In this document: positions 24,483 to 34,700 of the stretch, in pieces | Layout: every line of letters begins with the position of its first letter | Numbering within the stretch: position 1 is the first letter of the stretch | Assembly: GCA_030844895.1 (NCBI GenBank) | Contig: CM061226.1 | Coordinates: 114,748,574 to 114,812,573, forward strand | From: Ambrosia x helenae | Lineage: Eukaryota > Streptophyta > Magnoliopsida > Asterales > Asteraceae | Length of the DNA: 64,000 nucleotides | Direction: 5' to 3' | The notes under the pieces: model-generated | The model's input: only the letters and a program-made list of their open reading frames with translations | Told to the model about the DNA's origin: nothing | Databases searched by the model: none | Program-made: the position numbers and the translations under genes

Positions 24483-24833
24483 CTATCATAGTAATTATCC
24501 GTTGTGTAAATGGGTTTAGATATTTTCATAGTGTTTGGTATTTTCATTTTCCTTTTTTTTTTTTGTTTTTTTGTAAAAAAAGGTTTAAAAAAAAAAAAAA
24601 GAGAATTTCTGTAATACCGTTTGGAGTGTCGAAGGGATTCTGGATGCAGTCTTTTTTTAATGTTAATCTAATCCTCCTTAACAAGATAATGTATTAAATT
24701 GTTAGTTAAATACTTAGCGTGCATGTTGAAGAGAATGACTTATAAAGTTGGCTAAAAGTTTTTAGTTGTATAGAAAAAGTAGTTAATAAAATAGCTATTG
24801 TTGTTATTAAAAGATATAAAATAATATTAAAGG

Positions 24834-25514
24834 CGGGGTGGAACCAAAGGAGGGTCACCCTCCGGCGGCCGACCTGATTTCATAGTGAGGAGTAGCTGAC
24901 GGTGTCATTTTTCTATACATTGGCTCTCTATTTATGGTTGTTGAAAGAAAGACGAAGAAATATAGAAGAGTGATGATTGAAATGTTATTCTCTGGGCGAC
25001 GACAACGGCAGTGGTGGCTCTGCGTGTTTTATTATTAGGTCTAGCTTTGAAGAGAAGGATAAAGATGATGAGTTTTGACCGTTCGATTTTCCCTTTTGTT
25101 AAATGAGCTTTTTAAGTTTTTAAGCAGTGTCTGGTGGCCCAGACAAAAAACCCAACAAAAAGTCAAAAACTATAATATCCCAAACCTACAAATAAAAAAG
25201 TTTAACTTCACTATTGATGTAATTATGTTATTTAATATTTATCTATCAAAATTTATTGTTTTCTTATATCTTGATTACTTTCTTATCTTCATTTATTATA
25301 CATCGTTGTGTTTTTTTATTATATACTTCCCTAAAAAAAGAAGAAGCTTAAAACAAATATAAATATCCATTGGTAAAAATTTTAATATAATTAGTGGTTT
25401 AATATCGATCTCGTTGTAGTAAATCAATTAGTACAAAATTGATTAATGTATACTTGTGCATGTAAAAGTTACACTACGATCCTCCAGTTAAAAATGTCTG
25501 GTTCCGCCACTACT
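24834..25514. repeat. Possible TIR repeat, ends ggcggggtggaacca / tggttccgccac
   Basis: The ends are loosely inverted: aaaggcggggtggaacca on the left, and aagtagtggcggaacca when the right end is reverse-complemented. The interior is AT-rich with no gene. Borders and class are uncertain. Confidence 0.35.
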
Positions 25515-25688
25515 TACACGAATACATATTAGTATATACATGATCATTGTAATTTGTAAAGTGTATTGGAAGTTGATAGAACCTTAACCTGCCATTTCGT
25601 TCACATAACGTTTATTAAGTAATTGAAATGCTTCAATGATATTAGAATTTACCCTAAAAAATTCAACTAACATTTTTTACATATAAAT

Positions 25689-26672
25689 ACCATCTTGCAA
25701 TCACCATATCACTAGATCAGTGTAGTGTACGTCATGAGTACTTAAAGTACAAATGATGAGGTGTCTTGTTGTGAAAGAGCATACGAACTTAAAAACAAAT
25801 TTGTTGCTAAAAAAACTCTTATTCGCGGTTGTGCAAGCTCCAACCCAATCATAATATATTGAAGCCTAATCTAGTTGTAATGAGTTGTGCACGGCATTAT
25901 AACCTAGTGGCATCTTGTAGGTGAGATAAGGTTTAAAGACCATTTGGTCCTGGATTTTCCTCGGATTTATTGGGTTTCCTACTGAATTGGTGTATGAGCA
26001 TTATTGTATAGTGGAGATGGATATGATAAGGTGGTTCCGTTGATGGCACGATGATACTCTAGTCGTCTGTCAGTGATCCAAATTTATCGCTAAGAAAAAA
26101 GGTTGCAATGAGTTGATGTAGATATATTGTTAAGGTAAAACATGATTACATTTGGTTTTTAGCCACCAATTAGTTGACGATGGACATCGAACGGGGGAGA
26201 CATAGGTCGCGATAGAGGTGTGCAAATTGCGGTTCTGTTAGGCAAAAAAAAAATATACACAATCATAAAAGAAGTCTAATTTTATTAAATGGTTATTTGT
26301 TGAACCTTTTAAAACTAATTATATTGCGGAAAAAAAATTGTATATGTACTTTGCAATACTATAAAATCATACCATTTTTATGAATGCAATCATCATATCA
26401 CTAGATCAGCGTAAGTAAATGGTAATTAAAGTAAAAATGATTAGGTGTTTTGTGGTTAAAGAGTAAACGAAGTTAAAAACAAATTTGTCGCTAAAACAAC
26501 TCTTATTCAAGGTTGTGCAATGCCCTCCCAATCATAATCTTGAAGCATAATCTTGTTACAATGAGTTGATGTAGATGTATTGCTAAGGCAAAATTTGGTT
26601 ACATTTGGTTTCGGCCACTAATTAGGTTGATGATGGACTGCGGATTGGGGGAGACGTGGGTCGCGAGGTAAT
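25689..26672. repeat. Diverged direct duplication (about 530 and 290 bp)
   Basis: 25689-26217 and 26384-26672 share blocks in the same order: caatca-catatcactagatcag, aacttaaaaacaaatttgt, aactcttattc, caatcataat, aatgagttgatgtagat and gggggagac. The second copy lacks about 240 bp of the first, between the Leu-less spacer and the aatgagttg block. No coding potential. Confidence 0.65.
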
Positions 26673-27920
26673 AGTTGTCTAGTCGGTTTTGTCTTCCTTT
26701 TCTTAGACTGACGTCATCAGGTTTCTAATGGGATGTCCTTTTTCATCATCTCGGGTTGGGTTTTAAATACAAGTTGTCTTTGATTGATGGTTTCTAATCT
26801 CCCATTTCTACAAGTAGCGCGTTTTAAATTCCTATTGTCCTTGATCAATGGTTTCTTAAATCAGATTTATGTTGCTTTCATGATCTTCGGTCGATAGCAA
26901 TTGTTTTTTTTTTCTTCTTATCTTAATGGCTCATAGCCTCTAAATGGTTTTAAGATACTACCTCTTAACCATGCAGACTTAAGTTACCTCTTAATGACCA
27001 TTAAAAGGTTACCAAAGCAATGTAATTATAAATTGTGGTCACACAAATCCTATAATCACTGCAAAAGTTCTATGATTCAACACGAATAACAATTAACTGT
27101 CACGATGTTTGGGTGGGGGATCCACCTAAATCCCAATGAAATGCCTTACTAAAAAAAAACTATATAAAAATATGAAATTTAATATTCATAAACAGTCAAA
27201 CTTATGAACCAAACACCCTTTCTATCTAATCACATAGGAAAGACTAACATATATATAAAACTATCTGTAAATATCAGACCCAAAGAACAAAAGGTATTAT
27301 GTTATTCTATCTTATAAGGACTTTTAACATAGGAATAGATAATGTTCTACATTATTAAAGATATGTTGCTTCCCACTTGGCACAGAAAGTTGAAAAATCT
27401 TTGGATTACAAATAATTTGCCTATTGCCAATATAAAAGCATCCAGAAAACACAAAGTGAAAGTAGCTGAATCATAAAAAAAAAATGCTTACTGACCCTAC
27501 ACCATGCCAATTTGTCATGCTTCCCTGTTGTGGTGCTGTTCATATTTCGGAAACCGTCACAAGACTTGACAATTTTCCAAGAGAAAATGCATCTGATTCC
27601 ATACGAAACAGTCAGCGTTGCATGAACCTTATGAGTTATATACATGTTACACGTAAACTCAACTTTGAGAGAACATAATCGTGCATGCATGTTTCATTTT
27701 GTAAAGAGTGCATCGTTAGACGGGTATGGAAGAAAAAAAAGAAAAAGGAAAAAAATGAAATGATGATTTTTTTTTCATATTAAAGAGGTTATAGCACTAG
27801 AAGGTGATGCTTTTAAACCGGAAAGGCTATAGAATTGATTCTGCACATATGTAGTGTGAAATCAAATGTGAATCTTTTAACCATAATAGCCACTAATGAC
27901 AGTAACCCAATTTCAGTGGA
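26673..27920. other. Intergenic, no gene seen
   Basis: AT-rich. The ORFs at 27421-27690 and 27484-27678 overlap on opposite strands and have no recognisable domain. This is the region beyond the 3' end of the DHFR-TS gene. Confidence 0.5.
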
Positions 27921-27924
27921 GTTT

Positions 27925-28425
27925 GCATAATGTGGATTACATAAATAATATGATATGAATTATGAAATGTCAAAGGAAGTATGAACTAAAAGGGGATGAA
28001 CAATTATTTTGCCCTACCAAAAAGTGTCAACACTCTCGGATATAGTGCAGAATGTGTATTACACCAATAATATGATATGAATTATGAAATATCAAAGAAA
28101 GTATGAACTAAAAGGGCGAGATGAACAATTATTTCTCCCTACTAAAAAGTGTCAACACTCTCGGATGTAGTGCATAATGTGTATTACACCAATAATATGA
28201 TATGAATTATGAAATATCAAAGAAAGTATGAACTAAAAGGGCGAGACGAACAGTTATTTCTCCCTACTAAAAAGTGTCAACACTCTCGGATGTAGTGCAT
28301 AATGTGTATTACACCAATAATATGATATGAATTATGAAATATCAAAGAAAGTATGAACTAAAAGGGCGAGATGAACAATTATTTCCCCCTACTAAAAAGT
28401 GTCAACACTGTCGGATATAGTGGAT
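27925..28425. repeat. Four-copy tandem repeat, 125-bp period
   Basis: The word gtgtattacaccaataat starts at 28054, 28179 and 28304, with a more diverged first unit (gtggattacataaataat) at 27932. Each unit also holds aaatatcaaagaaagtatg, gatgaacaattattt and gtgtcaacactctcggat. The last three units are nearly identical, so the array expanded recently. It lies about 330 bp beyond the DHFR-TS stop codon. Confidence 0.92.
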
Positions 28426-28500
28426 ATGGGAACGGGTCAGGCGGGTCAAGTAAGTGGAAAGTCATCCAACGTGTACTCAGTATAAGAACTAGTAAATCAT

Positions 28501-28506
28501 TTTATT
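28501..28506 (-). terminator. Candidate poly(A) signal of DHFR-TS
   Basis: tttatt on the plus strand gives AATAAA on the minus strand, about 250 nt after the stop codon. It is the nearest canonical signal I see. Confidence 0.45.
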
Positions 28507-28755
28507 CCAAAAATAGTTTATCATTGTAATAGAGTAATAGTATAGTTTTTAATATAAAATTCAAGAAAAGAAGGTGTTTGTAGGTCAGCTCAACAGTCAA
28601 CACGACTTGACCCGTTTGACAAGTACACATTTTGACTCTTTACCCAACCCACCCAAAACCATTCAAAACTGTAAGACAGAGATATACAATTTGATGTAAA
28701 CAGGGAGCTACAGTTCATATTTGTTCTTACCAAAGCAAGAAGATAAAAGGGTACT

Positions 28756-31700
28756 CTATACTGCCATTTTCATTTCTATTTTCTGGTGAGGATCATAGCC
28801 CATGAGTTTAAAATCATTAGCTACAAAAGCATCTATATCCTTCTTCTCAGGATTGATCTTCAAAATCTGCAGTTGTACATTGGAAAATGAAAAATGAATC
28901 AAAAGGTGCAAGTGAAGTGACAACTAAAAACGTATTTCTTCCTAAACATAAACAGAGCATTAAGCCCGGGAAAAAAAATTAATCAAGAGTACTAGAGCTC
29001 GCAACATGGGTCAGGCGGGTGGATAATGAGTCGAAATTGGTTCAGGTTGAAACATATCACTTTTAGTACACCTGTCTGCACTGCCAGGTTGGCCTCCAAG
29101 CTTTGTGTTTTGTCCATTTTTTGAAAAATAATATTCTTTTTCAAAATAATGCGGATCATTAAATAAAGATATACAGTAGGTTGTATACATCAGAAATAGA
29201 CTTTAAGTGACTTTCAGCTTGTTTGACCCATTTGTCTTTCTCTTTTTAGCATTATTTTATTTGGCCCGTTTGAGACTGAATCATTCACATGTAAATGGGT
29301 CAAAAGGCCACCTCTAATCAAAGTTAAGAGCAGTAAAATAGTAAATAGCATAAGAAAATTATGCTACACATTATGCTTACAGGAAAAGGTCTAGGCAGCT
29401 TCTGAAGCTGGTCCTGCAGAGGTCTGACATGAGTGCTATAGACATGCGCATCACCAAGAACATGAACAAAATCACCAGGAACAAGATCTACACATAAGCA
29501 AATGTAAGATAAAATTCATATGTTAAACTAACAAATTGTCTAACCAACAAATACCTGCTTGAATTCACAGAATTTAGATGGCATAATAAAATATTCTGGA
29601 ATTTGTCCCTAATCAGTAATTACTTATCGAGAATATTAAAGTACTAAACTATTAATGAGTTCAAAATATCCATACCACAAACATGGGCGATCATGCATGT
29701 CAATAAGGCGTATGATGCTATGTTAAATGGAACACCCAGACCCATATCTGCAGATCGTTGATACATTTGACAAGATAACTCTCCTTGATTTACATAAAAC
29801 TGCAAAAAATAACAGAAATAAGTTATGAAAAAAAAAAACAAACAGATCAGTACTATGCTGCCTATGCACACCTGTGCAAACATGTGACAAGGTGGAAGCG
29901 CCATCTGCTTAAGATCAGAAGGGTTCCATGCTGAAAGAATTATTCGCCGATCGTCTGGATTGTTTTTTATCTTGTCAATAACATCTAGCAATTGATCAAA
30001 TCCTTGGCCAGTGTAGTCAGCATGCATGTTGGTATAGCTGTAAAAGTGGTTTTTTTAATATCTATTACGTTGATGTTTGAAGCATTAAAAATGATAGTTT
30101 GCAAAACTCGATGATCATAATATTATCAGAAGACCCCTATATATAGGGCGTGTACAATGAAACCCCAACACAAATAAGTAAACACTAATTAATACAAATC
30201 TATACAATAAATGGTGGCTATCAATCAGCTCCATAATTCTCTCTAAATAATAATTGTCTAAGACTCCCCCGCAGTTTGAGCGGGAGTGGAGCAAACGCTC
30301 AAGCTGGATCTGAAGGACTCAAACAATTGACACGGCAAGCCCTTGGTGAAAATGTCAGCATATTGAAGAGATGAAGGCACATGGAGAACACGGATGTGAC
30401 CGACTCGAACCTTCTCCCGAACAAAGTGAATGTCGATCTCTATGTGCTTGGTCCGCTGATGTTGAACCGGGTTATCTGATAAATAAACAGCAGACACGTT
30501 ATCGCAGTAAACCACTGAAGCTTGACGAAGCGGAAGCTGTAATTCAAGAAGTAAATTTCTAATCCAAGTGGCTTCTGCAACCGCGTTTGCCACACCTCTG
30601 TATTCCGCCTCAGCACTAGATCTGGATATGGTCGGTTGACGTTTAGATGACCAGGAAATAAGGTTGTCCCAAGAAAAACACAGTATCCGCTAGTGGATCA
30701 TCGAGAATCAGGGCAACCGCCCCAATCAGCATCAGAATAAGCAACCAAAGATGTAGTATTGGAACGAACTATACGAATACCATAATTAATTGTCCCCTGT
30801 AGGTATCGAATAATTCGTTTCAAAAATGCAAAGTGAGGCTCGTGGGGCTCATGCATGAACAAGCAGACCTGCTGAACAGCGTATGATATATCGGGTCGTG
30901 TGAAGGTGAGGTATTGCAGTGCACCGGCAAGACTGCGATATAAACTGGGATCATGAAATAGAGGTCCATCTGTAGCACTCAGTTTGGCATTCAGGTCAAC
31001 TGGTGTGGCACAAGGCTTGCAAGATGACATAGAAGCTCTAGAAATTATGTCCTTCGCATATTGCGACTGATCCAGGAAAAGACCATTGGATTTTTGTGTG
31101 ACCCGAATCCCCAAAAAATGATGTAATTCGCCTAGATCAGTCATTGCAAATTCTTTTGATAAAACCTGAATAATGTTCTGCAATAGAGTATTGGATGATG
31201 CTGTAATAACTATGTCATCGACATATAACAATAAATATGCCATTTGAGTGCCATGAGTATAAATGAAAAGAGAATTATCACACACACTGCTTCGAAACCC
31301 GTGTGATAAGATATAGTTGGCAAACCGCGTGTACCAAGCTCGCGATGCTTGTTTGAGCCCATACAAAGATTTCTTTAACCTGCACACAAAGTTTGGAAAC
31401 TGACAATCCACAAAACCAGAAGCGAGAAACTGCCACTGAAAGAACTGTACGTATAGTAGCCGGTTTAACAACCGGGCTAAAAGTATCCTCACAATCAATA
31501 CCCACTGTTTGAGATTTTCCATTGACCACTAACCGAGCTTTATATCGTTCCAAAGAACCATCCGACTTAAATTTGTGCCGGAACAGCCACATACAACGTA
31601 TGACCGGTCGATCCACAGGTCTGGGGACTAGTTCCCATGTATCATTGTCCTGCAAGGCACTAAACTCGGTCTGCATGGCACGTAACCAATTAGGGTCCGC

Positions 31701-34700
31701 AAAGGCTTTATGGTACGAGGTAGGCACGGGTGAGATAGTGGTTGAAAGTAGAGTGTGTTTGGCTTTAGAGCGGGTCGTCATTGGGTGGGTGTTTGTGGGA
31801 TGTGTAGGTGGCTGGTCAGGGTTCATGGTGGGCTGGGTAAGGCCTGGAGGATGGGCTGTTTGGGCAGCAGTATGCTGACCTGAAGCTGCTGTAGCAGCTG
31901 TATGTGCTGGCAAGGCTGATTGATCAGCCGTAGGGGAGGAGGCTGCAGTAGCAGCGTGTGAATGGGCTGAAGTGGCGGCAGAAAAAGGTGCAGTAGGTTT
32001 AGGGCGGCGAGTGTAATGGATAGGGAATGGAGATGTGGAGTGAAGAGCTGGTTTGGGTAGAGGTGATAACATAGGGGCAAATGAGAAACCTGGTGGAGAG
32101 TTATCGTCCAGGAATGTGTATGAAGAAGTAGGAGTGGGTATGGAGTAGGGGAAAATCGTCTCGTCAAAGGTCACATGACGAGAGATGGAGACTTTCCCTG
32201 TGGTGGGATCAAAACAACGATAACCTCGAAAATCAGGGGGATATTTGAGGAATATGCACCGAATGGCACGTGGGTGGAGTTTGTGTGGTTGAGTGGATGA
32301 GGTGTTGGGATAACAGGCGCAACCAAACACACGAAGATGATCGTATGTTGGATGTCGTAGGTAAAGTGCAAAGGTTGGTGTGAAGTAATTTAGGCGTTTG
32401 GAGGGTAGTATGTTATGAAGATATGTGGCGGTGTGAAGGGCCTCGACCCAAAAGGTGGGCGGTAGATGGGCGTGTATGAGGAGGGAACGAATGATGTCGT
32501 TCAGTCGACGAATCATTCTTTCAGAGCGGCCATTTTGGGAAGAAGTTTGAGGGCATGAAAAACGAAATAAAAGGCCATGTTGTTGAGCAAAGCTTTTGAA
32601 AGCATGATTATCAAACTCACCCCCCAAATCGCATTGGAAAGTTTTTATTTTTCGATTGAACTGGGTGTGAATCATTGTATGGAATTTTGTAAAGGTGGGG
32701 AAAGCTTCGGATTTATATTTAAGTGGATAGACCCAAACAAAATTAGAGAAATTATCTATGAGGACCATGTAATATTTATATCCAGTTTTACTTAGAATTG
32801 GAGACGTCCATAAATCACAATGTATAATGTCAAATGGAGTAAACGTAAATGAATTTGATTCATAAAAAGGCAATCGTTTACTATTAGATAACTGACACGA
32901 ATGACAAAAATTGGAAGTCTTATTGTGATTACAAGAAAAATTGAAACGTCTACTAAGCACGTCTAAAACTTGAGCACCGGGATGTCCAAGTCGATCATGC
33001 CAAGGTAGGGAAGTAGAAGCAAGGTAGCAGGCTTGTGATGGAAGGGCTGGTGGAGTAACTGGATATAGATCCCCAGAGCTATTGTGGCGGGAAAGCAGGC
33101 GGCCACTTCGGAGGTCCTTCACAGAAAAACCAAAAGGGTCAAATTCGAGAGATACACTATTATCACGTGTAAATCGGCGAACAGATAAAAGCTTTTTGAT
33201 GATGTGTGGGCTGTACAGGATATTGGGTAAAATGTAGGTACAGTTATTTATGGGTAAAAAACCTGTGCCACAGCCCTTAATAGGTATGCATTGACCATTG
33301 CCGACCAAAAGTTAAGTATTTGCAGTAAATGAGTCAGGGATTTTAATCATACCTTGGTCGTCTGTGGTGTGCTTTTCAGCTTCTGTATCCATGAAGAGAT
33401 TGGGGTCCTGGAAGTTGAGCTGCATGGAATTTAGGGCTGCACTAAGATCAGAGGGACGTAGGGCATCATATCCTGTGGGTGCGTAACTTGGATAACCTGT
33501 AAAATGAGCAGCAGGGACCTGGTTAAAAGGCTGATTTGGGCGCCAATTTGTTTGAGTGGGGTAAGGGCAAGGTGGTGTATTCCACCATGCCCATTGAGGA
33601 TAGGATGGCTGCCCGGTTGGAGACTGAAATGCCCAATTCACATTGCTTGACTGACCGCGGTATCCGCTCCCACGACCCCCGCATCCACGGGACTGATTTC
33701 GGCCGCGTCCACGTCCACGCGAGGGCTGTCCAGATGGCTGTGTCTGAGCCGCAGATGGGTCAGCAGAGGGTGATTGTTGAGCGAAGTTGCTGGTGGGTGG
33801 GTTCGGGGCTGTGGGAGCAACCAGGACAGATGTAGATTGCTGTTGGCGAGCCTCTTTTCTGATCACTTCATCAGTCAGCATAGTTCTTGCAAGATCCCAG
33901 TCAGCTTGTTGCGAGTGGATGAGTTGAGCAGTTGTATCAAATTCTGGTGAAAGGCCACGTACCAGTTGTAGCACCAACCTTTTCTCGCTAACAGGCTGAT
34001 CAACATCAGCAAGCTGATTGGCAAGTTCCTTCAGTTGTTGACAATAATCTTCGACTGAGGAACAGGAAGAAAGAGTGAGGTTGACAAAGTGGATTTCGAG
34101 TGCAGCGGCCTTTGCCTGTTTGTTGCTGAGAAATTGCTTCTCAAGTTTCAACCAGGTTTCATGCGCAGTGGCATTCAAATCAAGAATCAGATCGAGCAGG
34201 TTGTCTGAGATAGTGGTGTAGATCCATTGGGAGACGAGAGCATCAAGTTCTTTCCAGGATTCATATTCAGGATCAGTAGGTTCAGGTTTTGGGGAGCCAT
34301 CAATATGGTTTAGGACTTTATACGCGATGGCATGGAATTTTAACAGTTTGACCCAGGATGTGTAAGAGACTTTCTTACCATCCAGGGTGCGGATCTTAGA
34401 TTGGATATTGGATACAGAATAGGCTGGGTGCAGGGATGGGTTAGTCGGTTTGGTTGAGGACCCGACTTCATCAGTTTTAGTCATGATGGGCTAGTGTAAC
34501 AGCAGCAAGAATATAGCAGGGATGGGGAATGAGTGGCGGCAGCAAAGGCTGTGCCGACTAGGGCTGCTACTGTTGCAGGGTTCAAGAAAGAAAAGAAAAA
34601 AAAACGAGAGGGTGTGTGAGAGATGTGCGGCGGCAGTAGTGGCTGGGCCGAAGGCTCGAGGTTTTGCAGAAGATGATTGATTAGAGAAGGTGATCAGGCC

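Noticed and set aside
27925..28425. CRISPR-like array
   Set aside because: The units are 125-bp tandem repeats without unique spacers, and the DNA is plant nuclear.
31522..31878. 118-codon ORF on the plus strand
   Set aside because: Antisense to the copia pol region; shadow frame.
30258..34484. Functional copia polyprotein
   Set aside because: Two nonsense codons, two frameshifting losses, absence of the RT motif-A Asp and a changed protease active site.
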